Assembly (NCBI GenBank): GCA_022827045.1 | Contig: JAJDTQ010000175.1 | Coordinates: 1-64,000, forward strand | Source of the DNA: Candidatus Binatia bacterium | GTDB taxonomy: Bacteria > Desulfobacterota_B > Binatia > UBA9968 > JAJDTQ01 | Length of the DNA: 64,000 bases | Direction of reading: 5' to 3' | Shown: one piece after another, positions 51,427 to 60,282 of the stretch | Layout of the letters: each line of letters opens with the position of its first letter | How positions within the stretch are numbered: the first letter of the stretch is position 1 | Made by a program: the position numbers and the translations under genes | Notes under the pieces: model-generated | Database searches by the model: none | The model's input: only the letters and a program-made list of their open reading frames with translations | Told to the model about the DNA's origin: nothing

Positions 51427-52275
51427 ATGGCGGACACTAAAACGGATGTCATCACCACCAAGACCTTTTTCAGGGTTCCTCCGCAGTCCGATGTCGCGCC
51501 GCTCCCTCCCGACGAATACGAAGCGCGGTTCCTGCAGGCCCAGGCCGACACGGTAAGGGCTTATCCCAACCACCCGCCGATTCCCGACGAGGTCCTCACC
51601 GACGCCGACAAGGCCAGGCGGTATTTCGGCGTCTGGCAGATGAACCACAGCTTCTTCGCCAAGATGTTTCCGAGCTACCTGATGAACATCGCCGCCAAGT
51701 GCCCTTACCAGGACGTGCGGCGCGAGATCCTGCACGATTGCTGGGACGAGGAGGTAAGCGACCCGGACGCCGACGGCATGTGCCACATCGAGGTGCTCTA
51801 CTATGACTCCCTGCAACTCGGCATCACGCGCGAGGAGGCAGAGGCGTTCGAGCCCACGCCGATCTTCATGGCCTGCATGCACGCGCTGGACAATCTGAGC
51901 CGGACGCTGACGTGGCAGGGCGGCTATGCCGCCATCGGCGGGCTGGAAAGCATCCGGGTGGCGGTCAAGCGGGGTTTCCTCGACAAGGGCGAGTTCGAAG
52001 GCCCCTGGGCGGCCAGCGCCAGCCGGGTGGAAAAGCTCTGCGGCATACCGGAAGGGTCCTTGATGAACGCCGGACTGCATCAGAGCAAGGACCAGGTCCA
52101 CGGCGGCGGCGTGCTGGACATCCTCAAGAAATACGCCACTACCCGCGAGATCCAGGAAGAGACCTTCTGGGCAATAAGGACCGCGAGGTCTTTCCGGGTC
52201 ATCACCACGAGAGAGCAGATACGCCTGGCCCGGGCCGCTATCGGGCTTCCAGCGGATGAGTTGCGGGTCACCTGA
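51427..52275 (+). CDS. Heme-oxygenase-like diiron/iron oxidase-family protein (TenA/PqqC/HDO-like)
   Basis: A 282-residue helical protein of the TenA/PqqC/CADD fold. Candidate metal ligands are Glu108/109 (CWDEEVSD), His120 (MCHIEVLYY), Glu174 (GGLESIRV) and Asp222/His225 (KDQVHGGG), in the order of heme-oxygenase-like diiron oxidases, some of which make alkenes, N-oxides or cleave amino acids. AAGGAGGTTAGAG precedes the ATG. A TTGACA lies at 51350 but no good -10 is seen. It stands between Rieske-3 (divergent) and the amidase (convergent). Confidence 0.75.
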   Translation: MADTKTDVITTKTFFRVPPQSDVAPLPPDEYEARFLQAQADTVRAYPNHPPIPDEVLTDADKARRYFGVWQMNHSFFAKMFPSYLMNIAAKCPYQDVRREILHDCWDEEVSDPDADGMCHIEVLYYDSLQLGITREEAEAFEPTPIFMACMHALDNLSRTLTWQGGYAAIGGLESIRVAVKRGFLDKGEFEGPWAASASRVEKLCGIPEGSLMNAGLHQSKDQVHGGGVLDILKKYATTREIQEETFWAIRTARSFRVITTREQIRLARAAIGLPADELRVT

Positions 52276-52433
52276 CCCCATGGGCGGACGGATGGGAGCG
52301 TTCCGCCCCAACGCCGCTGTATGCCTGCCGCTTGACGACACCCGCGGCCCCGCATGCTCATTTGAGGTCGGATCCGGCGCGGCAATTGGCCGGAAAACCG
52401 GGGAAATGCAGGCGTTTCTCCGGCTTTCGCGTT

Positions 52434-53852
52434 TCAGAGCGCATCGTTTTGGACCCGGACCCCGGCTGGCCAGGGTCTCGCTTGCTCCAGCGCCCGGGAA
52501 GTCCTCAGCACCGCCGCGTCGTCGCCGCGGCGGCCGATGATCTGCAACCCCGCGGGCAGTCCCTTGTCCGTGAGCCCGCACGGCAGGGAGGCGGCCGGCT
52601 GGCCGGTGAGGTTCCACAGGATCGTCAACAGCGTCGTGCTGGCGTAGTGGGGCACTTCGAAACCGTTGATGGTTTGCGGCGGCTGCCTCACGGGATAGGC
52701 CGGAACGCTGGTGGTCGGCGTTACCAGCAGGTCGTAGCGCCCGAAGAAATCCGCCATGCGGCTGTTGAGCCGCTCCAGCTCCCGGAGCGAGTTGGAATAC
52801 TCCTCGCCGGTGACCCGGCTTCCGCGTTCCAGCACCGAACGTACGTAGGGAGTCAGGTCGTCGGGACGGTCCCTCAAGAGGTGTCCCCAGGCGGCGTACT
52901 TGTCCGCGTTGCGCACGGGGTCCGCCGCCTCGAAGAGGTCGACGTCCACGGGGGGATCCTCGGCCTCCAGCCGGCAGCCCAAGGTTTCCAGGGTCTTCGC
53001 CGCCGCTTCCGCCAGGCTTTGGGTCTCGGCGTCGACGTGGGCGAAACCCAGGTTCGGACTCCAGGCGACACGCAGATCCCGGGCCGGGCGGCTCAGCGCC
53101 CGGACGAAATCCGGCGACGGCTGCCGCTCGGAGTTGGGGTCCCGGGGATCGTGGCCGCACAACACCGACAGCATGAGGGCCGCGTCCCGGACCGAGCGGG
53201 TCAAGGGTCCCGCGCAGGTGTGGGGCGGCAGCCCCAGGAAGCCGCCGTATAACGGGATTCGCCCGAAGCTGGGCTTGAAGCCGTAGACCCCGCAGAAGGC
53301 CGCCGGCGCCCTGATGGAACCGGCGCCGTCGGTACCGGTGGCGGCCGGCGCCAGACCCGCGGCTACCGCCGCCGCGCTGCCGCCGCTGGACCCGCCCGAG
53401 GTGCGCGCGGGGTCCCACGGAGTCCGGCAGTCGTCGCCCAGGCGGTTCCAGGTCTGGCCGTAGGAGCCGAATTCCGGCGTGTTGGTCTTCCCCAGCAGGA
53501 TGGCCCCGGCGTTCCGGAGCCGCTCCACCACCACCGAGTCTTCGCCGGGCACGTAGTCCCGGTAGGCCAGGGATCCGCCCGTGCTCCGAAGGCCCTTGGT
53601 GAACTCCAGGTCCTTGACGGCCACCGGTATTCCGAAGAGCATGGGCAGGCGGTCGGTTCGCATGGCCGCCTTCTCGGCCTCCGCGGCGGCCCGTGTCGCT
53701 TCTTCCTCGTTCACCGTGAGGTAGGCGTTGAGGGTGGGATTGAGCCCGGCGATGCGTTCGAGGAACAGCGCGACGAGCTCGCGGGGCGAGATCCGGCGGG
53801 TCCGTGTCAGGTGCGCCAGCTCGTGAACGGGCGTGAAGGCAAGCTCGGTCAT
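52434..53852 (-). CDS. Amidase signature family amidase
   Basis: A 472-residue amidase-signature enzyme. The Ser-cisSer-Lys triad is visible: Lys in GIPVAVKDLEF, the cis-Ser in ARTSGGSSGGSAAAVAAG and the nucleophile Ser in GTDGAGSIRAPAAFCGVYG. It hydrolyses C-N bonds in amides such as aryl or amino-acid amides. The ATG at 53850-53852 was chosen; an in-frame extension lies within repeat-like DNA. A short relative of its own N-terminal part is found as a fragment at 53901-53992. Confidence 0.92.
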   Translation of the reverse strand: MTELAFTPVHELAHLTRTRRISPRELVALFLERIAGLNPTLNAYLTVNEEEATRAAAEAEKAAMRTDRLPMLFGIPVAVKDLEFTKGLRSTGGSLAYRDYVPGEDSVVVERLRNAGAILLGKTNTPEFGSYGQTWNRLGDDCRTPWDPARTSGGSSGGSAAAVAAGLAPAATGTDGAGSIRAPAAFCGVYGFKPSFGRIPLYGGFLGLPPHTCAGPLTRSVRDAALMLSVLCGHDPRDPNSERQPSPDFVRALSRPARDLRVAWSPNLGFAHVDAETQSLAEAAAKTLETLGCRLEAEDPPVDVDLFEAADPVRNADKYAAWGHLLRDRPDDLTPYVRSVLERGSRVTGEEYSNSLRELERLNSRMADFFGRYDLLVTPTTSVPAYPVRQPPQTINGFEVPHYASTTLLTILWNLTGQPAASLPCGLTDKGLPAGLQIIGRRGDDAAVLRTSRALEQARPWPAGVRVQNDAL

Positions 53853-53900
53853 GGCCGCATTATGCGGCGGCCGGGGCGAATTTGGAAGGCGGTGGGAGCC

Positions 53901-53992
53901 GGAGGTCCGCCGGAACCGTCCCAAGTCCGGCCCGGATCCCAGGGCGTGGTACGGCTGTCGCTCAACCGGTTCCAGGTTTGTCCGTACGAGCC
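53901..53992 (-). pseudogene. Fragment of a second amidase gene
   Basis: The minus strand encodes GSYGQTWNRLSDSRTTPWDP then GRTWDGSGG, which lines up with GSYGQTWNRLGDDCRTPWDP then ARTSGGSSGG of the amidase that starts 49 bp away. Outside this stretch of about 30 codons the resemblance ends. It has probably been left by a decayed or partially duplicated paralog; too many differences for a recent duplication. Confidence 0.55.
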
Positions 53993-54146
53993 ACGGCCGG
54001 ACAGTTTTCGATTGACAGCACGAGCACCCTTTGGGCTAAACTGTGCTGACTTCATCGGAACTCGTTTGAGTCGGCGTATTCGAGACCGTGCGCCTTGCCT
54101 TTGGTCGAGAAGCCGACGAAACCGCCGCACGGCAAAGGAGGCAGCG

Positions 54147-55235
54147 ATGAGTTATCGTCTGACGATGGCCGTTGTTCTGGCGTGTGTGCTGCTGTTGGGT
54201 TTCGGTTCTCTGCGCGCGGGTGCCGAGACGCCGTACAGCAAGGGAACGCGAATCCGCCTGATCATTCCGTTCTCCCCTGGTGGCGGCACGGACGTATATG
54301 GCCGCGTGGTAGCCCGGCATCTGAGCCGCTACATAGCGGGCAACCCCACGATCATCGTGCAGAACATGCCCGGAGCCGGCGGCACCATTGCCTTCAACTT
54401 CCTCCACCACTCCGCCAAGCCGGACGGGCGGACCCTGGGGGTGTCGTCCAGCGGCACCCTGACTCGACAGCAGCTCGGCTACAAGGGAGCCCGGTACGAC
54501 CTGGCGAAGATGCCGATCATCTCGGTAGCCGGGTTTGGCCTCATCACTTATGTAGGAGCCCACGTGGGAGCACGCAGCTTGGGCGAGCTGCTCAAGCTGA
54601 AACTCGGCAGGCCGCTGGTGATGGCGGACACCTCGCGGGAGTCTTCCACCGCGATACGGCGTACCGTCGTTTTCAAGGCCATCCTGAAGGATGTTCCCAG
54701 CAAGCAGGTATACGGCTATCCGGGGTATGCCGACGTCGCGGCAGCGATTCGGCGTGGCGAGGCCGACATATCCGGCATGACCGCGCCGGGGTTCAACGCG
54801 ACGGTGCGTCCCGCGGTGAAGGAAGGGAAAGCATTCGTCCTGTATCATTCCGGTTTGCTGGATGCGCAGGGGAACATCATTCGCGATCCCGCCGCGGCGG
54901 AGTATCCCACCTTCGAGGAGGAATACCGCAAGGTCTTCGGCAAATCCCCTTCGGGCATTGCGTGGGAGGCGTTCAAGTCGTTGGTAGTGGCGGGGGGCAA
55001 CTTCGAAAAGGGTCTGTTCGCGCCTCCCGGAACTCCCAAGGCAACGATCGACCTGTTGGCCGATGCTGTCGGGAAGATGCTTCAGGACCCGAAGTACATC
55101 GCGGACGCGAAAAAGATCTTCGGCGCGCGCATCAAGACGTTCGTCGGTGCAGATGCCGCGAAGATCCTCGCCGGCGCCATGAATGCGCCACCGGAAGTCC
55201 AGACGTTTCTCAAGGAGCTGCTGAAGAAGGGCTGA
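54147..55235 (+). CDS. Bug-type tricarboxylate transporter substrate-binding protein, Bug-4
   Basis: A 362-residue periplasmic binding protein with a signal peptide (MSYRLTMAVVLACVLLLGFG) and the Bug loops IPFSPGGGTDVYGRVVARHL and NMPGAGGTIAFNFLHH. By these loops it is nearer to Bug-1 than to the tandem pair. AAAGGAGGCAGCG precedes the ATG. It is convergent with the CoxM gene; no TctA/TctB genes are present. Confidence 0.9.
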   Translation: MSYRLTMAVVLACVLLLGFGSLRAGAETPYSKGTRIRLIIPFSPGGGTDVYGRVVARHLSRYIAGNPTIIVQNMPGAGGTIAFNFLHHSAKPDGRTLGVSSSGTLTRQQLGYKGARYDLAKMPIISVAGFGLITYVGAHVGARSLGELLKLKLGRPLVMADTSRESSTAIRRTVVFKAILKDVPSKQVYGYPGYADVAAAIRRGEADISGMTAPGFNATVRPAVKEGKAFVLYHSGLLDAQGNIIRDPAAAEYPTFEEEYRKVFGKSPSGIAWEAFKSLVVAGGNFEKGLFAPPGTPKATIDLLADAVGKMLQDPKYIADAKKIFGARIKTFVGADAAKILAGAMNAPPEVQTFLKELLKKG

Positions 55236-55289
55236 GGAAGAGGGTCTCCTCGGCGGACGCGAAGGTCCGGGCCAAGCCCGGTTGACGGG

Positions 55290-56162
55290 TTACGAGGCCC
55301 GCGCGCGCTCCACGGCGTCCTGCACGGCCCGTCTGGTGAGGACCCGCCCCAGATGGGCGCGGTAGGCTTCGCTGGCGTGGATATCGCCCACGGGGATGAT
55401 CGAGGCGTCGATGAGATGCGATGCGGCTTCGATCGTTGCCGGCGTCGGCGGGTTGCCCTTCAGCGCTTCTTCCACGCCAGCCACCCGCAACGGCCGGTCG
55501 GCGATGCCTCCCAGGGCCACGGCCGCGTCGGCCACCGTTCCCTGGTCGCCCAGGGTGACCAACGCCGCTGCCGCCACCAAGGCGAAATCGCCGTGACGGC
55601 GCGCCACCTCGTGAAAACCCCAGCCCGTGTCCTTCCCGGGCAACGCGAAGGTGATGCGTGTCAGCAGCTCGTCAGGCTCCATGCCGGTCATGAGAAGGCC
55701 CATGAAGAAGTCGTCCGCCGGGATAGTCCTGCGCGCCGCGGTGGAGCACACCTCGACCTCCGCATCGAGCACCTGAAGCAGAACCGGCAGCTCCGCCGCG
55801 GGGTCCGCGTGCGCGACGCTGCCGCCGACGGTACCGCGGTTGCGGATGGCGGGATGGCCGATGAATTCGGTTGCCGCGCGCACCAGCGGACAGTGCTCCG
55901 CAACTAGGGGTTGGGTCAACAGCTCGCATTGCCGCGTCAGCGCGCCGATGCCCATGCGGCCGTCGGACGCCTCGATGGAGTCCAGTCCGTCCAGTCCGTT
56001 GATGTCCAGCAGCACGGCCGGCTTCGCCAGCCGGAAGCTCATCAACGGCACCAGGCTCTGGCCTCCCGCCAGCACCTTGGCGTCGTCGCCGTGCTCGCGC
56101 AGCACCTCCAAAGCGTGTTCCTGACTCTCGGCGATGACGTAGTCGAAGATCGGGGGTTTCAT
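55290..56162 (-). CDS. FAD-binding subunit of a molybdenum hydroxylase (CoxM-like)
   Basis: A 290-residue FAD-binding medium subunit. The VLAGGQSLVPLMSFRL motif (about residues 30-45) and GTVGGSVAHADPAAELP are the two FAD-contact loops of the CoxM/CutM family. It transfers electrons from the 2Fe-2S clusters to an acceptor. The gene follows the fused CoxS-CoxL gene by 19 bp on the same strand, giving a complete enzyme in two polypeptides. Confidence 0.93.
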   Translation of the reverse strand: MKPPIFDYVIAESQEHALEVLREHGDDAKVLAGGQSLVPLMSFRLAKPAVLLDINGLDGLDSIEASDGRMGIGALTRQCELLTQPLVAEHCPLVRAATEFIGHPAIRNRGTVGGSVAHADPAAELPVLLQVLDAEVEVCSTAARRTIPADDFFMGLLMTGMEPDELLTRITFALPGKDTGWGFHEVARRHGDFALVAAAALVTLGDQGTVADAAVALGGIADRPLRVAGVEEALKGNPPTPATIEAASHLIDASIIPVGDIHASEAYRAHLGRVLTRRAVQDAVERARAS

Positions 56163-56181
56163 CCAAGGCCTCTTCCGGAAG

Positions 56182-59094
56182 TCAGCGTCCGTTGACGAGC
56201 CCGAAGAGGATGTCGGGCGTGACCGGGGTGTCGGTGATGCGCACCCCCGTGTGTGCGAGGGCGTCCTCCACCGCGCTGACGATGGCGGGGGGCGCGGGCA
56301 TGTAGCCGCTCTCGCCGGCGGCCTTGGCGCCCACCGGGTTGCCGGGGGCCGGGGTCTCGTGCTCTTCCAGCACGATCTCCGGCACCTCCATGGTGGAGGG
56401 CAGGAGGTAGTCCATGAAGGTCTGGCTCAGAAGCTGGCCGTCCTCGTCGTATTTGAACTGCTCGTAGAGGGCACCGCCGATCCCGAGGTTCACGCCGCCG
56501 TAGCAGAAGCTCTCCACCATCAGCGGATTGATGACCTTGCCGCAGTCGTGGACCACGTAGTAGTCCACCAGCTTGATCTCCAGGGTTTCGGGGTCCACCT
56601 CCACCACCGGCACGTGCACCGAGAACGTGTAGGTGGCGAACCCCCCGGCAACCCTGCCGTCGGGAGTAGGCGGCACGAACCCTCTCGGGTGCTTGGCGAT
56701 GGCGCTGGCCATGAGTCCCGGCTCCATGCCCGGAGACAGCATCGTGTCGCGGCGGTAGGCGTAGAAGCACACCTGGTCCCAGCTCACGTTCTTCTCCGGG
56801 TCCTCGCGGTCGGTGAACACGCCGCCGGCCAGCTCGACGCGTTCGGCCGGAACCTCCAGGGCGTTGGCGGCGATGGCCTGCATCTTCTCCTTGATCCTGC
56901 GCCCGGCGCTGAACAGCGCCAGCGGCAGCATCAGGTGCAGGCGGTTGCCCGAGGTGGCGCGGGTGACGATGCCTTCCATGGAGTCGGCGCGGGCGATGCG
57001 CACCCGGTCCGGCGAAACTCCGAAGAAGTCGCAGGCAAGTTGGGTGGTGGTGGTCTCGTGGCCCTGGCCGCAGGACTGGAACCCGATGGTGACCGTGATC
57101 ATGCCGGTGACGTCCACGTGGACGCGGATGCCCTCCATGTTGGTGTCCATGTTCACCATCTCCGGGCCCATGACCGCGAACACCATGCCGGTGCCGCCGC
57201 CGGGCTCGATGACCGTGGAGAGGCCGAAGCCGAGCCACTTGCCGCGCGCGCGCGCCTCCCGGCGGCGCTGTTCCCAGGTGTCGGCGCGGGAGACCGCCAG
57301 CGCCTTTCCCAGGCAGGTGGGATAGTCGCCGCTATCGTACTCCGCTCCGGTGGGGATCGTGTAAGGGAACTCGTCGGGCTGGATGAAGTTCCGCGAGCGG
57401 ATCTCCGCCCGGTCGATCTCCAGCTCCCGGGCGATGAGGTCCACCATGCGCTCCAGCACGTAGCCGGCGGGCGCCTGGCCGAAGCCCCGGTAGGGCGACT
57501 GGTTGGTCTTGGAGGTCAGCGCCGAGATGGCGTGGTAACGCACCGCCGGGATCCGGTAGGGGCCGACGATGGCGGTGATGGGCTTGATGAGCTGCATGGC
57601 GCCGCGGCCGGCATAGGCGCCGGCGTCGTCGATGCAGCGGATGTCCAGCGCCTGGATGAGGCCGTCGCCGTCACAGGCGGCGCGCAGGTAGTAGACCCGG
57701 TCGGGTCCGTGGCCGTCCCCCGAGCTCATGTTCTCGAGGCGGTCCTCGATGAACTTCACCGGCCGGTCCAGCATCCGGCTCACGGCGGCGGTGAGGAACA
57801 TGTGCTTGCGGCCGCGCTTGACGCCGTGGCTCCCGCCCACGTCCAGGTGCTGGTGGATGCGCAACTGGTTCAGTGGCAGCCGCAGCACCCTGGCCATCTG
57901 CTCCTCGATGTTGGGGGTCTGGTGGGAGGCCCAGAGGCTCATCTCCTGTCTGGCCCCGTCCCATCGGGCCACCGCGCCGAAGGTCTCCAGCGGCACGCCG
58001 GAATGCCGGTTCCAGCGATAGCGCTCCTCGAAGACATGCTCGGCCGTCTCGAAGGTCTCGTCCACCGGGCCGTAGGTCAGCACCCGCTCGTAGGCGATGT
58101 TGCTGCCGTGTTCCTCGTGCAGTACCGGCGCGTCCGGTCCGATGGCTTCCTCAGGGTCCACCACCGGGCCGAGCATCTCGTACTCCACCTCCACCAACTC
58201 GGCCGCGTCCTCGGCGACGTAGCGGTTCTCCGCCACCACCGCGGCCACCCACTCGCCCGCGTAGCGCACCTTGTCCAGCGCCAGCGGGTACCAGATCACC
58301 TTGGGGATATCGAGGTTCTGGGGCACCGGATCGATGATGTCGGGCAGCATCGTCCCGACGATTACGGCCGTCACGCCGGGAAGCGCCTCAGCCCGGCTGG
58401 TGTCGATGCTCCGGATCCGGGCGTGGGCGTGGGGCGAGCGGACCGTGGCCATGTGAAGCAGGTCCGGCAGCGTGAAGTCGTTGATGTAGGTGCCCTTGCC
58501 GGCGACGAAGCGGCGGTCTTCCACCGGCGGGATGCGCCGCCCGATGTAGGGGCCTTCGGTTCCGTCCGCGGCCAGGGCAGGGGGCTCGTCCACCGCGGTC
58601 TCGCCGCGGGCGATCCGCCCGGCGGCGTCCTTTACCGCGTCGACGATCTCCATGTAGCCGGTGCAGCGGCAGAGGTTGCCCGACAGGGCGGTGCGGATCT
58701 GCGACTCGTCCGGGTCGGGGTTCGCCGCCAGCAGGTCCGCCGCCGCCATGATCATTCCCGGCGTGCAGTAGCCGCATTGCATGGCATGCTTCTCGGCGAA
58801 GGCCCGCTGTAGGGGCCCCAGCCGTTCGGGAGAGCCCAGGCTTTCCACCGTGCGGACATCGTGCCCGTCCGCCTGCACCGCCAGCAGGAGACACGAGCGA
58901 ACGACCTTGCCGTCGAGCAATACGTTGCAGCAGCCGCACACGCCGTGCTCGCAGCCGGCGTGGGTGCCGGTCTGGCCCAACTCCTCGCGGACGGCGTCCA
59001 GCAGCGTCTTGCGCGCCGGCACCTCGGCCGTCACCGGCCTGCCGTTGAGGGTCAGCGAGATGCGGGCCGTCGGTTCGGTATGCGAGCCGTTCAT
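56182..59094 (-). CDS. Fused CoxS-CoxL molybdenum hydroxylase (aldehyde/aromatic dehydrogenase family)
   Basis: A 970-residue protein that joins the 2Fe-2S subunit (residues 1 to about 165; Cys48, 53, 56, 68 and Cys107, 110, 142, 144) to the molybdopterin subunit (about 180-970). The large subunit shows the usual blocks [54 protein letters not shown] and GAKAAGESG with the catalytic Glu. The active-site loop YRGFG lacks the cysteine of true CO dehydrogenase, so an aldehyde, purine or aromatic-ring substrate is more likely. Fusions of S and L are less common than separate subunits. Confidence 0.93.
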   Translation of the reverse strand: MNGSHTEPTARISLTLNGRPVTAEVPARKTLLDAVREELGQTGTHAGCEHGVCGCCNVLLDGKVVRSCLLLAVQADGHDVRTVESLGSPERLGPLQRAFAEKHAMQCGYCTPGMIMAAADLLAANPDPDESQIRTALSGNLCRCTGYMEIVDAVKDAAGRIARGETAVDEPPALAADGTEGPYIGRRIPPVEDRRFVAGKGTYINDFTLPDLLHMATVRSPHAHARIRSIDTSRAEALPGVTAVIVGTMLPDIIDPVPQNLDIPKVIWYPLALDKVRYAGEWVAAVVAENRYVAEDAAELVEVEYEMLGPVVDPEEAIGPDAPVLHEEHGSNIAYERVLTYGPVDETFETAEHVFEERYRWNRHSGVPLETFGAVARWDGARQEMSLWASHQTPNIEEQMARVLRLPLNQLRIHQHLDVGGSHGVKRGRKHMFLTAAVSRMLDRPVKFIEDRLENMSSGDGHGPDRVYYLRAACDGDGLIQALDIRCIDDAGAYAGRGAMQLIKPITAIVGPYRIPAVRYHAISALTSKTNQSPYRGFGQAPAGYVLERMVDLIARELEIDRAEIRSRNFIQPDEFPYTIPTGAEYDSGDYPTCLGKALAVSRADTWEQRRREARARGKWLGFGLSTVIEPGGGTGMVFAVMGPEMVNMDTNMEGIRVHVDVTGMITVTIGFQSCGQGHETTTTQLACDFFGVSPDRVRIARADSMEGIVTRATSGNRLHLMLPLALFSAGRRIKEKMQAIAANALEVPAERVELAGGVFTDREDPEKNVSWDQVCFYAYRRDTMLSPGMEPGLMASAIAKHPRGFVPPTPDGRVAGGFATYTFSVHVPVVEVDPETLEIKLVDYYVVHDCGKVINPLMVESFCYGGVNLGIGGALYEQFKYDEDGQLLSQTFMDYLLPSTMEVPEIVLEEHETPAPGNPVGAKAAGESGYMPAPPAIVSAVEDALAHTGVRITDTPVTPDILFGLVNGR

Positions 59095-59146
59095 GGAGTC
59101 GATCCTTCCTGGCGTTGATGCGCGGGCGGTCGGTGACGGAGGCGCG

Positions 59147-59944
59147 TCAAGCTCCCTTGACGTAGCGGTCGAGCCAGTGGAGGGCGGCCCCGGTGACCGC
59201 GTCGAAGCGGTATCCGAGGAAATGCCGCTGGCAGAAGAAGTGCTCCACCTCGTCGATGATCTCCACGGACACGTCGTGGTTGCCGGCCTGCCTGAGGGCG
59301 TCAGCCATGTCCGTGCAGTGATAGGAGGGGTTGACCCAGTCCTGGGCGCCGACGATGAAGAGCACGGGCACCTTGATCTCCGTGGCGTAGTGGATGGGCG
59401 ACCGTTCCATGAAGGGCTTCGGGTCCACTTCCGGCGGCGTTCCGCCGGTCATCTCCTTGACCGTGAGATCGTAGAAGTCCGGTTTCCACTCCCTGGCGCC
59501 CCGCAACGCCTTGATCCAGTCGGTCTTGGGGGCGAGGCTCAGGCACGCCTTTACGCGCTCGTCCCGGGAGCTGACGATCAGGGCCAGGGCCGCGCCGTTG
59601 GAATGCCCGCTCAGCGCGATGCGGCCCGCGTCCACGGACGGCAGCCCGCTCAGGAAGCCGATGCCGTTGGCGATGTCGCCCTGCTGCAGGGGGCCGCCGC
59701 GGTCGTTCTGGCCGGCGGGACCCGAGCCGTAGCCGCGCTGCTCGATGCCCAGCCCCACGTAGCCGGCCTCGGCGAACTTTCCGAGATACCATTCGTAGTG
59801 CTTCGCCGGGCTCTTGTGGGAGGGGTGGTGGACGATGGCCGGCGCTCCTTCGGCCACGTCCGCGGGCTCGAACAGGAGCGCGTTGACGTCGATGCCGCCG
59901 CTCGGGTAGCTGACCGGCTTTACAGTGTACTTGTCGCTGGGCAT
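59147..59944 (-). CDS. Alpha/beta hydrolase (dienelactone hydrolase-like)
   Basis: A 265-residue alpha/beta hydrolase. The nucleophile elbow GHSNGAAL, the acid in FIVGAQDWVNPS and the histidine in DEVEHFF form the triad. The ATG at 59942-59944 is used, since the frame upstream runs through a dispersed repeat. It lies 52 bp after the CoxSL start on the same strand, so it could be the first gene of that operon, hydrolysing an ester or lactone in the same pathway. Confidence 0.87.
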   Translation of the reverse strand: MPSDKYTVKPVSYPSGGIDVNALLFEPADVAEGAPAIVHHPSHKSPAKHYEWYLGKFAEAGYVGLGIEQRGYGSGPAGQNDRGGPLQQGDIANGIGFLSGLPSVDAGRIALSGHSNGAALALIVSSRDERVKACLSLAPKTDWIKALRGAREWKPDFYDLTVKEMTGGTPPEVDPKPFMERSPIHYATEIKVPVLFIVGAQDWVNPSYHCTDMADALRQAGNHDVSVEIIDEVEHFFCQRHFLGYRFDAVTGAALHWLDRYVKGA

Positions 59945-59975
59945 GTCCGACCGCCTATCCGCCCCGGGCGGCGTC

Positions 59976-60116
59976 CAGCCCCTCTCCCTCTGGGAGAGGG
60001 TGGCCGAAGGCCGGGTGAGGGCGCCGCAATAACCCTCCCTGTACCATCCGTGCCGCATTCAAGCGGGTTGCTTGCAGCGGGCACCCTCACCCCGGCCCTC
60101 TCCCGGAGGGAGAGGG
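59976..60116. repeat. Inverted pair of dispersed repeats, family C, in a 338-bp gene-free interval
   Basis: CCCCTCTCCCTCTGGGAGAG ... GGCCGGGTGAGGGC (59976-60022) and its inverse CACCCTCACCCCGGCCCTCT ... GGGAGAGGG (60081-60116) face each other. Each is also internally palindromic. They occupy the gene-free stretch 59945-60282 between the alpha/beta hydrolase and the DapA-family gene; apart from the promoter candidate at 60205 I see nothing else there. Confidence 0.8.
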
Positions 60117-60204
60117 AGCCGGAGGGTCGTAACCCGTCCTCGGTTACCCAAGGGGAACCGGATTGTCAAGGTGCCGCCGCCGCCATAGCTGCTGGTGGCA
60201 CGTG

Positions 60205-60232
60205 TTGACAGGGCCGCGGCAATCAATATAGC
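60205..60232 (+). promoter_or_regulatory. Candidate promoter for the DapA-family gene
   Basis: A perfect TTGACA (60205-60210) is followed after 16 bp by TATAGC (60227-60232), some 50 bp before the ATG at 60283. Confidence 0.5.
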
Positions 60233-60282
60233 GTTGATCCAATCTCGTCGGGGAACATCCCGAGAAGTACCTGGGAGGAAAA

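Noticed and set aside
56251..58812. An 853-codon open frame on the plus strand opposite the CoxS-CoxL fusion gene
   Set aside because: It is the antisense shadow of a clear coding gene in GC-rich DNA; the translation is rich in Ala, Gly, Arg, His and Val without any motif.
56182..59094. Carbon monoxide dehydrogenase
   Set aside because: The active-site loop reads YRGFG and lacks the cysteine-containing signature of form I CoxL.
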